Below, piece by piece: positions 35,079 to 43,285 of a DNA stretch of 64,000 nucleotides (positions are counted from its first letter, which is position 1; each line of letters begins with the position of its first letter). A program made the translations under genes and the position numbers. Under the pieces are notes generated by a model. That model had not been told where the DNA came from. It saw only the letters and a list, made by a program, of their open reading frames with translations, and did not search any database. The DNA lies in the NCBI GenBank assembly GCA_024232965.1, contig JACKQF010000002.1:558001-622000 (forward strand), given 5' to 3'. This stretch comes from Verrucomicrobiaceae bacterium (GTDB taxonomy: Bacteria; Verrucomicrobiota; Verrucomicrobiia; Verrucomicrobiales; Verrucomicrobiaceae).

Positions 35079-36686
35079 ATGAACCGCACCCTTTCCGCTC
35101 TCCTGCTCGCCGCCTTCAGCCTCACGGCTTCCGCCCAGGAAAAAGCGCCCGTCGCACCGACTGCGCCACCGCCGCCACGCCAATTGTTGCCCAATGCTCC
35201 AGCCGCACGGCCCCCAGTCGGCGCATTGATTGCCCCGCAGACGCCCAGCATTCAGCGCCAGCCGATCATCAATTCCCACTCGCTGTTTAAGGTCAACGTG
35301 ACCACGCAGGCCTACAACCTGCACTTGCCCTGGCAGAAGGAGTCCTCCTCAGATCGTCGCGGTCTCGGCGTCGTTCTGGAAGGTCACCGTGTGCTTGTCA
35401 CCGCGCAAATCGTCGCGGATGCCAATTACATCGAACTGGAACTCCCCGAAAGCGGCCAGAAGATGCCCGCCAAGGTTGTCGCCGTCGATTACGAGGCAAA
35501 CGTCGCCTTGCTCGCCCCGGACTCGAAGACCAAAGAAGAAGCCTTCTTCAAAGACCGCGTCGCAATCGGCTTGGACACCAGCACCCGCATTGGCGACACC
35601 CTCTACATTTGGCAGACCGGTCGAGTTGGCGATCTGATCGTCAGTCCATTGCGCGTTAGCAAAGTGATGACACAAGGCTACGTCGTCGATGGTGCCGCCT
35701 TCCTCGTCTATGAGGCCAATGGCATCCTGCGTAGCGAGGCGAATAGCTTCACCCTTCCCGTCGTGAAGAATGGTAAGCTTGCCGGACTCGTGCTGCGCTA
35801 CAACTCGAAGGATCAAGTCGTCACCATCCTTCCCGCCGCCCTCATTGAGCACTTCCTGAAGGACAGCGCCGATGGCAAATACGACGGCTTCCCCAGCCTC
35901 GGCGTCGAGTTCCAACTCACGCTGGACGACCAGTTCCGCGAGTACCTGCACATGAACGAAGACACCCCAGGCATGTACGTCAGTGGCGTTACCAAAGGAG
36001 CTACCGCAGATCTCATGGGAGTGAAGAAGGGTGACATCCTCCTTTCGATGAACGGCTTTCGGGTCGATGCCCGCGGCGACTACAAAGACCCGCAATACGG
36101 CGCACTGAGCATCAGTCACATCGTGCGTGGTCGCGCCTTCGTTGGCGATACGCTGAAGGTCAAGGTCCTACGCGATGGCAAGGAGATGTCTCTCGAAGGC
36201 AAGCTGCTGCGCAAAGATCCTTCCGATTACCTCGTGACGCCCTATCAGTTTGATCGTGGCCCAAACTACGTCGTCATGGGCGGCCTGCTCTTCCAAGAAC
36301 TCTCCCGCCCCTACCTTGATGCCTTTGGCGATGATCAACGCGGCGGTGCTGTGCTGCGTCTCGCCCGGATCGCTGACCATCCAGATGAATACGAAAAGGC
36401 AGGCCGCCGTCGCCTCGTCTTCCTCAGCCTTGTGCTGCCGACTCCCAGCGCCCAGGGCTACGAGCGCATGGGCGGCGCGGTCGTTGATAAGATCAACGGT
36501 GTCGCTATCAACGATCTCAAAGATCTCGACGCCGCATTCAAGACGCCGAAGGACGGCATCCACATTATCGAGTTGAAGGACTACCCCCACATCCTCCATC
36601 TCGATGCTGCCGCAGCCGAACGCGACAATCTCCGTCTCCTCGACGGAGCCTACCGCCTCGGCAGCCTGAAGCGCCTGGAGTATTAG
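35079..36686 (+). CDS. HtrA-like pseudoprotease (catalytic triad lost)
   Basis: A 535-residue protein from the ATG at 35079, at the head of a signal peptide (NRTLSALLLAAFSLTASAQ). It keeps the architecture of the protease before it: trypsin-like domain, PDZ-like domain (GMYVSGVTKGATADLMGVKKG) and C-terminal domain (PNYVVMGGLLFQELSRPYLDAF). Aligned by eye, the His position reads VTAQIV (Gln110), the Asp position EANVALL (Asn141), and the nucleophile position NSFTLPVVKNGK (about Phe224). All three catalytic residues are thus replaced. The fold motifs around them are retained, so it is likely a non-catalytic partner or regulator rather than a decayed gene. A hairpin terminator follows. Confidence 0.85.
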   Translation: MNRTLSALLLAAFSLTASAQEKAPVAPTAPPPPRQLLPNAPAARPPVGALIAPQTPSIQRQPIINSHSLFKVNVTTQAYNLHLPWQKESSSDRRGLGVVLEGHRVLVTAQIVADANYIELELPESGQKMPAKVVAVDYEANVALLAPDSKTKEEAFFKDRVAIGLDTSTRIGDTLYIWQTGRVGDLIVSPLRVSKVMTQGYVVDGAAFLVYEANGILRSEANSFTLPVVKNGKLAGLVLRYNSKDQVVTILPAALIEHFLKDSADGKYDGFPSLGVEFQLTLDDQFREYLHMNEDTPGMYVSGVTKGATADLMGVKKGDILLSMNGFRVDARGDYKDPQYGALSISHIVRGRAFVGDTLKVKVLRDGKEMSLEGKLLRKDPSDYLVTPYQFDRGPNYVVMGGLLFQELSRPYLDAFGDDQRGGAVLRLARIADHPDEYEKAGRRRLVFLSLVLPTPSAQGYERMGGAVVDKINGVAINDLKDLDAAFKTPKDGIHIIELKDYPHILHLDAAAAERDNLRLLDGAYRLGSLKRLEY

Positions 36687-36699
36687 CAGCATTACCCCG

Positions 36700-36724
36700 C
36701 AGCGGTCAGCCAGTGACCGCTGCT
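36700..36724 (+). terminator. Hairpin after the protease pair
   Basis: A perfect 10-bp stem GCAGCGGTCA / TGACCGCTGC with a 5-base loop lies 13 bases after the pseudoprotease stop. There is no strong T-tract, so efficiency is uncertain. Confidence 0.6.
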
Positions 36725-36746
36725 AGACAGGTGGGGCTTTCTGTCC

Positions 36747-37376
36747 ATGGGTGAACTCATGTGGCGGCATCGTTTTCAGCAGTCCTTCTTCATCGCCTTC
36801 ATCCTGGGTGCGATCGTCTTCGCGCTCTGGTGGGACGAGCGGCAGGGGATCCAACGGACCCAAGAACCACCGCAGAAGCGCGCAGGCTACGAGCAGATCG
36901 AGGACGCGACTCTGCACCCCAACTCCAACAATGATGGCGATAGCTTCATGATGGATCACGCAGGGCAGACATACGAATTTCGCATCTACTTCGTCGATTG
37001 CCCAGAGAAGCGACTCCATCAATACAATGGATCACGAATCGATCAGCAAGGGAAGTACTTCGGCGGACTGGGACGGCAAGACACCATCGAGATCGGGCTT
37101 GAGGCGAAGGCCTTCACCGAAGAACTGCTAAACACACAGCGCTTCACGATTCAGACACGTTGGCATAAGGTCTTTGATAGCGGCCGATTCTACGCCTTCA
37201 TCCTGTTTGAGGACGGCGAGTATCTGTCGGAAAAACTCGTCCGCGAAGGCCTGTGCCGCATTTACACCGAAGGTGCCCCCCTGCCCGATGGTCGGCGAGA
37301 GCGCGACTTCGAAGCTCACCTCCGAAAGCTGGAGAAGCAGGCAAAGGCAGCCCACCAGGGAGGCTGGAGACGGTAG
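36747..37376 (+). CDS. Membrane-anchored thermonuclease (SNase)-like protein
   Basis: A 209-residue protein with an N-terminal transmembrane segment (SFFIAFILGAIVFALWW) and an OB-fold nuclease domain. It has NNDGDSFMMDH, the key strand YEFRIYFVDCPEK (Arg, Asp and Glu of the SNase site, with Cys at the position usually Thr), and SGRFYAFILFEDGEYLSEKLVREGLCRIY with the second Arg. Staphylococcal nuclease-type enzymes cleave DNA and RNA with calcium. The domain faces outward if the N-terminal helix is an anchor. It lies 60 bases after the pseudoprotease but behind a hairpin. Confidence 0.85.
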   Translation: MGELMWRHRFQQSFFIAFILGAIVFALWWDERQGIQRTQEPPQKRAGYEQIEDATLHPNSNNDGDSFMMDHAGQTYEFRIYFVDCPEKRLHQYNGSRIDQQGKYFGGLGRQDTIEIGLEAKAFTEELLNTQRFTIQTRWHKVFDSGRFYAFILFEDGEYLSEKLVREGLCRIYTEGAPLPDGRRERDFEAHLRKLEKQAKAAHQGGWRR

Positions 37377-37380
37377 ATGC

Positions 37381-37410
37381 TTGACAGAAACACCGCATTC
37401 TCACTAGTCT
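37381..37410 (+). promoter_or_regulatory. Possible sigma70-like promoter next to the start codon
   Basis: A perfect TTGACA at 37381-37386 and TAGTCT at 37405-37410 are separated by 18 bases. The predicted transcription start is about the ATG at 37417, implying a leaderless or near-leaderless mRNA. Confidence 0.4.
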
Positions 37411-37416
37411 CGTCAC

Positions 37417-38904
37417 ATGCGTTATTTGCGGTCCTTTCTTGCTAGTTTCCTCTGCACCGCCCCATGGGTGCAAGCACGCACTTGGATGGATGACATGGGC
37501 AGAAAGGTGGAGGCTGAATTCGGCGGCATCGACGGGCAGAACGCGGTGCTGATCATGCCTGGGGGAACGAAGAGCGCCTTCCCCCTTGCGAAGCTGAGTG
37601 CCGCAGATCGCGACTTCATCGCCAGCCAGAGCAAACCCGCAGAAACTGTGGCTGAGGACCTGAAAATGCCGGACTACTCCAAGGTTCCACCGCCAGCGCC
37701 ACACCCACCGCTAGAGCGACGCCTTTGGCCCGTGGAGGTGATCGTCACCACAGGGGCAGTTAATCCCTTCAAAGTCCCCAGCCCGCCTGACAAATCGATC
37801 TTCCGTGTCGGGAAGTTTCAGTTCGAGATGGGACCCGATCTCTCCGTGCCGGTCATCAAAGAGGTCACCCGAACTTTTGTGGCCATTGAAGAACTGATCG
37901 ACCGCCTGCCCTGGGATCTGCGTCCAACACCCGCCAACGGCGACTTTTTCATCGCCAAACTTTATCAGAGTGGCGCTGAATACGTGGCAATCGCTCCACC
38001 CAACTCCGGCGGGTTTTATAGCCTCACGGAAAAAGTCTTCCATGTGCCTTATTCAAGTCTGGGGATTGTGCGGGACAAGAAGAAAGGCTGGGTAACCTCA
38101 GGGCGCTTCAAATCAGACACACTGGTTCATGAACTGACTCACATGATGATGGACCGCATCGTTGGCTACCTCCCGATCTGGGTGGCGGAAGGCAGCGCCG
38201 AGTATGTGGAGACGATCCCGTTTAGCGACACTGGCGTCTTGCGCCCCGGAGACATCCCCAAAGCGATGCCAGCATACATCCTTGAGATGACGAAATTGCC
38301 AAAGGGACTCCAGATCCAGTCACCGCTAGCGGCCAGCGCAGCAACCATGGTGCGGGTGATGCACATGAGTCACAAAGAATGGCACGCCTACATCGACAAC
38401 GCCCCGGAACCGCTGCCACCACCTCCTGGATATCGGCTGATGGGAAATCCGGAAATCGGCACACGGCAGCGCGATTTGTATCTGAACGCCTGCCTCCTAT
38501 TTTACTACTTCCTGCACCTCGACAATGGCAAGAACCTGCCGCGTGGAGAGCCCATGCTATCCTACTTTGATGCTGTGCAGGACACCGTGCCAAAGTGGCA
38601 GATGTGGGATCGCGCACGAGATCATTTCAATGAAGAAGTGACCCGTTACAACGCCGCTATTCAAGAATTCAAAAAACAACCCGGCGTTGAAGATTTGGGC
38701 AATGGCCGCATCCAGTTTCCCCGGGGTCTCACACCACCCAAAGCCCCAAAGTTGCCGCCACCACCGTACGACCTCGACAAGGTCAACGACAGGGACCCTG
38801 GCCTGACCCTCATCGATCACCTCATCAAAGGTCGCAGCGACGAAGAACTCGCCGCCGCATTCAAAACAGGCTTTGCGACCATCGGGATCACCCTCCTCAA
38901 TTAA
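37417..38904 (+). CDS. Secreted protein with SHD1-like domain and zinc-peptidase motif
   Basis: A 495-residue protein with a short signal peptide (RYLRSFLASFLCTAPWVQA). An SHD1-like domain common in Planctomycetes/Verrucomicrobia follows (ARTWMDDMGRKVEAEFGGID, SAFPLAKLSAADRDFIASQ). The central domain has HELTH near residue 238 and, 18 residues later, WVAEGSAEYVE, giving the two His and the second Glu of a gluzincin (peptidase MA-like). A Pro-rich linker lies near the C-terminus. Proteolysis outside the cytoplasm is predicted; the substrate is unknown. Confidence 0.75.
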   Translation: MRYLRSFLASFLCTAPWVQARTWMDDMGRKVEAEFGGIDGQNAVLIMPGGTKSAFPLAKLSAADRDFIASQSKPAETVAEDLKMPDYSKVPPPAPHPPLERRLWPVEVIVTTGAVNPFKVPSPPDKSIFRVGKFQFEMGPDLSVPVIKEVTRTFVAIEELIDRLPWDLRPTPANGDFFIAKLYQSGAEYVAIAPPNSGGFYSLTEKVFHVPYSSLGIVRDKKKGWVTSGRFKSDTLVHELTHMMMDRIVGYLPIWVAEGSAEYVETIPFSDTGVLRPGDIPKAMPAYILEMTKLPKGLQIQSPLAASAATMVRVMHMSHKEWHAYIDNAPEPLPPPPGYRLMGNPEIGTRQRDLYLNACLLFYYFLHLDNGKNLPRGEPMLSYFDAVQDTVPKWQMWDRARDHFNEEVTRYNAAIQEFKKQPGVEDLGNGRIQFPRGLTPPKAPKLPPPPYDLDKVNDRDPGLTLIDHLIKGRSDEELAAAFKTGFATIGITLLN

Positions 38905-38913
38905 CGCAAACAA

Positions 38914-38938
38914 CCCGATGACCTCAGGGATCATCGGG
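38914..38938. terminator. Hairpin between convergent genes
   Basis: An 8-bp stem CCCGATGA / TCATCGGG with a 9-base loop sits between the ends of the zinc-peptidase-like gene (+) and the hydrolase gene (-). It can serve both strands, but there is no T-tract. Confidence 0.5.
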
Positions 38939-38963
38939 CTGGGAGAGGCTGTCGAGGAGCCTG

Positions 38964-40640
38964 TTACCAAGTGCTGAGCGTGCCAGTGGTGCGAGCAAAG
39001 GGGCCTGCGGCGCGGAGGACACGGTTGATCTCGGTGCCAAGTTCAGGACGTTTGGTCAGTGTCGAGTGGTTCTGGAAGTTCCATGCGCCGCTATACATCC
39101 GATACCAGGAACCGCCCTGGAAAGGCTGGCCGGAAGAGGCGGTGTTGACGGTGTGGTCCCAGGGTTCAAGCAGGCCCTGGGCGATTGGCACACGCCGGAC
39201 TTGCATTGCCTCGATCGTGATTGGGCCGGTGAACAATCCCACGCCCAGGGCTGAGTCGATGCTGACCATTCCGTCCGCATCCGTTTCGCGGTCGCCTTGG
39301 TTGCGCAGGAAGTACATTGGCAGACCTTCTTTGCCAATCAGGAACATACGCTCGCCAGGGCTGGACATGCGATTGCGAGGCAGGCCCCACACTGGGTAGG
39401 AACGGCGCACGATGTCGAGGTTTTTGCCCGTTCCGACAGTGAGGATACGCCCCCAGTCGCCACCCGCCACGTTGTGCAGTGCATAGTCCAGACCCATAAG
39501 GGCGGAGGTCATCATGACGCCGACGTGTTCTGGATGATTGACGTTTCCAACGATTGCCGAGGATGGACCACCACCTGCGTCAAAGCGGGCAGTGCTAAAG
39601 AAGGTATCACCAGGGCTGCGGCCACCATACAAGTAAAACGGAATGCGTGAACCATCGGTGCGGACCATGCGGGCGGGATGCAACTTCCGACTGTCGGTGT
39701 TATGGTCGATCCAAAACGCGGTGGTCAGATTCCCAAGGTCCGCTTCATCGCCCAAGAGTTCGGTGGCACCCAGGCGAAGATTGACTGGTGCAACCGCTGG
39801 GATTTGAACACGCACCACCGCAGCGGCGACACGGCAGGCGGTCCAGGCCACGTCGACGACACTCTGCAGCGCGGTGACTCCATTGGTGCGGAGTTCATGG
39901 GCGTAGTCTGCCAGGGGACTGCCGGTGTGGGGAGACCCGATGGTGATGCAGAACTTCACCTGATCCCGCAGGGAGGTAAGGAAGGCACGATCGGTAGCGC
40001 TGAGATTGTGGCCTGCGCAGCTGCCTTCCGGAATGCTCATCAAATAGCGGCTGACGAGGCCGCCCTTGCTGTGACCCGCCAAAACGATGTAGGGCTTCCG
40101 TCCGGCAAAAGATTCAAAGGTGGCGCTGAGGAGCCGGATTTGATCAAGGACCTCCTTGGCCTGACCACCGATGGATTGGGAGCCATTGGCCCTGACAAGA
40201 GCTGCGGCCAGCCCGTTGTAGCGACCCCGTAACGCTGTAGGATCTCGGGGGAAAACGATCTGATTGACGGGCGCGTTGGCGATCAAGCGCGTCTTCCATG
40301 TGGTGGCGGTGAGCGCGCTCGAAGGACCTTGCATCGTGAAAAGCGAAGTGCTCGCGCCGAGCACCCGAGCGACGAAGGGGAAGTCAAAATAAAAGCGTGA
40401 GTAGCCGAGCGTGCCGGGGCGCATCGCTGCTCCGCGTGGCTCCCAGGCTGCTGGATCTGCGGTCGGCCGCGACGTGCCTCCATGGATCAAGACCACTAGA
40501 GTGGGGCGAGTCAGACGGGAGAGCCTCGAAAAATTAACGTTCTGAGGCAGAGTCACTTGGGCTTGGACCGGGGCGAGGCTTGCCAGCAAACCCAGAACCG
40601 CGGTGCAGAGTTTTTTGGTGATGGGGCGAATCGTTTTCAT
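38964..40640 (-). CDS. Secreted lipase-like alpha/beta-hydrolase
   Basis: A 558-residue protein with a signal peptide (LCTAVLGLLASLAPVQAQ). The alpha/beta-hydrolase part has LVVLIHGGTSR at the oxyanion strand and the nucleophile elbow VLAGHSKGGLVSRYL (Ser near residue 191). This is the GHSxGG form of triacylglycerol lipases and PGAP1-like proteins, and ITIGSPHTGSPLADYAHEL follows, again typical of lipases. The C-terminal 200 residues are not recognised (FYLYGGRSPGDTFFS, VNHPEHVGVMMTSALMGLDYAL includes a His candidate). The gene is divergent from the sigma factor gene. Its upstream region holds one of three copies of a conserved promoter-like motif. Confidence 0.75.
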   Translation of the reverse strand: MKTIRPITKKLCTAVLGLLASLAPVQAQVTLPQNVNFSRLSRLTRPTLVVLIHGGTSRPTADPAAWEPRGAAMRPGTLGYSRFYFDFPFVARVLGASTSLFTMQGPSSALTATTWKTRLIANAPVNQIVFPRDPTALRGRYNGLAAALVRANGSQSIGGQAKEVLDQIRLLSATFESFAGRKPYIVLAGHSKGGLVSRYLMSIPEGSCAGHNLSATDRAFLTSLRDQVKFCITIGSPHTGSPLADYAHELRTNGVTALQSVVDVAWTACRVAAAVVRVQIPAVAPVNLRLGATELLGDEADLGNLTTAFWIDHNTDSRKLHPARMVRTDGSRIPFYLYGGRSPGDTFFSTARFDAGGGPSSAIVGNVNHPEHVGVMMTSALMGLDYALHNVAGGDWGRILTVGTGKNLDIVRRSYPVWGLPRNRMSSPGERMFLIGKEGLPMYFLRNQGDRETDADGMVSIDSALGVGLFTGPITIEAMQVRRVPIAQGLLEPWDHTVNTASSGQPFQGGSWYRMYSGAWNFQNHSTLTKRPELGTEINRVLRAAGPFARTTGTLSTW

Positions 40641-40701
40641 TGGTTTTGAGGTGGTTTAGGATGTTGTGGTGGAGGTTTTCGTTTCTCCTGTTCGAGGGCT
40701 G

Positions 40702-40730
40702 GATGCATGTCGGGAGGTGAACTTGCGCAG
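40702..40730 (-). promoter_or_regulatory. ECF-type promoter motif, site 1 (hydrolase gene)
   Basis: Read on the minus strand: CTGCGCAAGTT (40730-40720), 8 bases, GACATGCATC (40711-40702). It ends 61 bases before the ATG at 40640. The same two blocks with the same 8-base gap recur at 41495 and 46914. Confidence 0.6.
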
Positions 40731-40782
40731 TTTTGGAAAAAAAATTTGCGGGACACGGCGAACGTCCGTTTGATGGGGCTTA

Positions 40783-41478
40783 GTGAACCCTGATCTCTCC
40801 ACGCCATCGTTCCACAGCGCCGATTTTGAATTTGCCCAGGACCTGCTTGAGGGCGTGTCGAGCGCGTGGGATCGTTTTGCCTCCGAGTTGAAGCCCGCCA
40901 TCCTCAGCCGCCTCTTGGCCCAAGGCGCAACGAATGCGGATGCCGAAGAAGTGCTGGGACTGGTGATGGAAAAACTCTGGGCACAAAAGAAGCTGGCGGC
41001 CTACACGGGCAGCGGCCCACTCCAAGGATTCGTCCGCACGATGGCATCCAACGTGTGGCTGGAGTATCTGCGCAAACACCGCCGGATGATTCCAGCGACA
41101 AATCTGAGCCGGGAAGACGACCCCAGCGACCCGATGGAAGGTCTCGCCTGCGATACCGCCAGCCCGCCGCAAGAAAGCCCGCTGGCTGAGCTACTGCGGG
41201 ATGCGCTGACGCACGCCCTGCTGGTGGTCGATGCCGAGGCGTTGCTGGTGATGCGACTTTCCCTTCTGCAAGACATCAAACAGCGCGACCTCTGCGCCTT
41301 GTGGGGCGGCTGCCATGAGGGCACCATCTCCCGCAAAAAACAGGAGGCTATGGAGCAGATCCGCGATGCTACGCTGGCCTACATCAGCGAGCGGGAGCCG
41401 ACCCTACAGATCTCCTGGCAGGATCTCATTGAAGCCTGTGGCGAGGGGGCGGAGGCGATCCTCGGTCCTTCAGTCTAA
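40783..41478 (+). CDS. ECF-type sigma-70 family RNA polymerase sigma factor
   Basis: A 231-residue protein with a GTG start at 40783. Region 2 includes NADAEEVLGLVMEKLW and GFVRTMASNVWLEYLRKHRR, the promoter-melting and -10 recognition segment. Region 4 is an HTH (QRDLCALWGGCHEGTISRKKQEAMEQIRDATLAYI) that would read the -35. A short extra C-terminal tail follows (SWQDLIEACGEGAEAIL). It is longer than minimal ECF sigmas. The next gene encodes a small protein resembling an anti-sigma N-terminus, behind its own copy of the conserved motif. The sigma factor probably drives the three motif-bearing genes nearby; this is inferred from position and motif identity. Confidence 0.8.
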   Translation: MNPDLSTPSFHSADFEFAQDLLEGVSSAWDRFASELKPAILSRLLAQGATNADAEEVLGLVMEKLWAQKKLAAYTGSGPLQGFVRTMASNVWLEYLRKHRRMIPATNLSREDDPSDPMEGLACDTASPPQESPLAELLRDALTHALLVVDAEALLVMRLSLLQDIKQRDLCALWGGCHEGTISRKKQEAMEQIRDATLAYISEREPTLQISWQDLIEACGEGAEAILGPSV

Positions 41479-41494
41479 AAAATAGTTACCCAAA

Positions 41495-41524
41495 CTGCGC
41501 AAGTTCCGCTGGGCCCGTGCATCT
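41495..41524 (+). promoter_or_regulatory. ECF-type promoter motif, site 2 (small protein gene)
   Basis: CTGCGCAAGTT (41495-41505), 8 bases, CCCGTGCATC (41514-41523). It lies between the sigma factor stop and the ATG at 41555, 31 bases away, so the small gene can be transcribed apart from the sigma gene. Confidence 0.6.
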
Positions 41525-41554
41525 GACTGCTGAACACCAACCCTTTTCACCCTC

Positions 41555-41785
41555 ATGAATGCTGAACACGATCTATCCATCCTCACTTCCTTTCTCCGCC
41601 GACTTTCTCCGGAGGTCGAAGGCCATGACGCGGGTGATCCGCCTGAAGAAGTGGCCGCCCGGCTGGACAACTTCGCTACTGGCGGAGCCGATGCCAAAGA
41701 GCGTGCTTCGCTGGCGGAGTTGCTCAAGAGACATCCAGAATGGCTTCGTTATCTCGGTCGCAAGATCCGCTCAAACGCGGCTTGA
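41555..41785 (+). CDS. Small protein, possible anti-sigma factor
   Basis: A 76-residue soluble protein. The segment EEVAARLDNFATGGADAKERASLAELLKRHPEWLRYLGRKI resembles the beginning of anti-sigma proteins: a short L-D-x motif, a block equal to SxEERA, then a helix ending in HPEW in place of the usual H-L-x-x-C-P-x-C. The zinc-ligand Cys residues and any membrane helix are missing. It lies 76 bases after the sigma factor and carries a motif shared with presumed target genes, fitting a negative feedback design. The last 15 bases overlap the convergent subtilase gene. Confidence 0.6.
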   Translation: MNAEHDLSILTSFLRRLSPEVEGHDAGDPPEEVAARLDNFATGGADAKERASLAELLKRHPEWLRYLGRKIRSNAA

Positions 41786-42553
41786 TTCGTCGTGCGCGAG
41801 CCGACGCAGGATCTCACGTGCAGCCTCGACGCTGAGATCAGGATGCGCGGACAACAAGCGTGCCAGCCAGCCCGTGAGTCGCGGCGCGGCAAAGCTGCTG
41901 CCGGTGACCTTTTTCCAGCCGCCCTGCCAAGGCACGAGCACGTCGTGTCCATGGGCAGCAAACTCCACAAGACTACCTGCGCGGCGAGTCCAGATCTCGG
42001 GATCCATATTGGCTAAATTGACGGTGACCACCGTCGGGAACCAGCCGGGCCACTCGCGGAAACCCGCATCTTCATTGTTGCACGCGGCGACGATGTGCAC
42101 CCGCTTCAGGTAGGCTTCGTCCGTCCACTCTTTGTAAGGCATAACGAGGCGCGGTTCACCTGGACTGCCAAAGCTACAATTCAGAATGTGGTAGCCGCGC
42201 TGCATGGCCAGTCGTGCTGCCTCCCACACCACCGTGGCGCGGGATCGCAGATCTCCGTCCAACACGCGGAAGCTGCCGATTTCTGCCTCGGGGGCCAGGC
42301 TGCGGATCAACCAAGCAATCGCCGTTCCATGCCCGATGACGTCGCCATTGCCGGGCAGCGCCGTCAAAAAATCTCCTTCACGCACCAACGCTACGTCGTC
42401 CGCCAACTGGATCCCCGCCAAGGCAGGATGAGTCGTATCGACGCCTGAGTCCAAGATGGCGATCCGCACACCTGCTCCGCGACTCTGCTGCATCGCAGTC
42501 TTCGCGGTGGCGAGGAATTGATCATCAATCGGCGGCGTCATGATGTTATTCAT
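41771..42553 (-). CDS. Subtilisin-like (S8) serine protease, compact
   Basis: A 260-residue protein with the complete S8 triad: Asp in VRIAILDSGVD near residue 34, His in VIGHGTAIAWLI near residue 74, and Ser in VTGSSFAAPRLTGWLARLL near residue 222. The oxyanion Asn appears in VHIVAACNNEDAG. There is no signal peptide, propeptide or extra domain, so it is probably a small intracellular protease. Its start overlaps the end of the GAF gene upstream by 8 bases, so translation is coupled. The pair lies beside the sigma/anti-sigma genes, facing them, and may take part in regulated proteolysis of a signalling protein. Confidence 0.85.
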   Translation of the reverse strand: MNNIMTPPIDDQFLATAKTAMQQSRGAGVRIAILDSGVDTTHPALAGIQLADDVALVREGDFLTALPGNGDVIGHGTAIAWLIRSLAPEAEIGSFRVLDGDLRSRATVVWEAARLAMQRGYHILNCSFGSPGEPRLVMPYKEWTDEAYLKRVHIVAACNNEDAGFREWPGWFPTVVTVNLANMDPEIWTRRAGSLVEFAAHGHDVLVPWQGGWKKVTGSSFAAPRLTGWLARLLSAHPDLSVEAAREILRRLAHDESSRV

Positions 42554-43193
42554 CCCAATCCATTGCCCATGCCGTGAGACGATGATCCACCAAACGGCCG
42601 ATCATTTGCGCAGCGACTTCGACCGCGGCGAGATCCTCTACGCTGAATGAATCCGGCGGCTCAAACCCGGGTGGAAAATCCGCGCGGGCCTCAGGGATTC
42701 GTTGCAAATCCGGAAGCGTATCAAGCCGAATGAGCCGCACCGCCGTCATCACGCCGCGTCGTTCGCCAACCAAGCGCAGAGGCACCGCTAGCATGGCCCA
42801 AGTCAGCACATTCAGACTTCGGTCCAGTTGGCGATTTTGCTTCTGGTTCAGGCATACCTCACTCTCACAGGATGCCATGCCGCTAGAGAAGACCCAGCCA
42901 GTAATACCCTCAGCCGCAGGCAGCCGAAACTGCCCAACGAACCGCTCCGCATCAGGCCCGTTATTCCACACGGGCACCAGGACAGCGCTATCCTCCATCG
43001 CCAACCACAGCGTGCCTTCGTCGGCACCAATGGAACGAAGGGCAGCTGCGGCGGCGAGTGCAGGCAGTCCTTCCACCAAGGTACTGGGACAGGTATTTGA
43101 GGCACGCTCAAAAAAGCTGACTCGCCGTTGCGCGATCTCGTCAGCTAAATCAGCCAACCGCGCATCGGGGAAAGAAGGAAAGGGAGCCGCCAT
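42546..43193 (-). CDS. GAF-domain protein
   Basis: A 215-residue soluble protein from the ATG at 43193. Residues 35-200 form a GAF-like sensor domain: GTLWLAMEDSAVLVPVWNNG, FRLPAAEGITGWVFSSGMAS, NVLTWAMLAVPLRLVGERRGVMTAVRLI, and a final FSVEDLAAVEVAAQMIGRLVDHRL. No output domain (kinase, GGDEF, HTH) is attached. The gene overlaps the subtilase start by 8 bases, so the GAF protein could gate or recruit the protease. The ligand is unknown; two Cys in the ASCESEVCL segment might sense redox state. Confidence 0.75.
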   Translation of the reverse strand: MAAPFPSFPDARLADLADEIAQRRVSFFERASNTCPSTLVEGLPALAAAAALRSIGADEGTLWLAMEDSAVLVPVWNNGPDAERFVGQFRLPAAEGITGWVFSSGMASCESEVCLNQKQNRQLDRSLNVLTWAMLAVPLRLVGERRGVMTAVRLIRLDTLPDLQRIPEARADFPPGFEPPDSFSVEDLAAVEVAAQMIGRLVDHRLTAWAMDWDE

Positions 43194-43285
43194 CGCGGGA
43201 AACTTAACGGACGAGTCCAAGACAGGCAATGGTGCATATCGAAACAGTTTGGCACCGGCGCTTATATCGCGACAATGGCTCCAGC

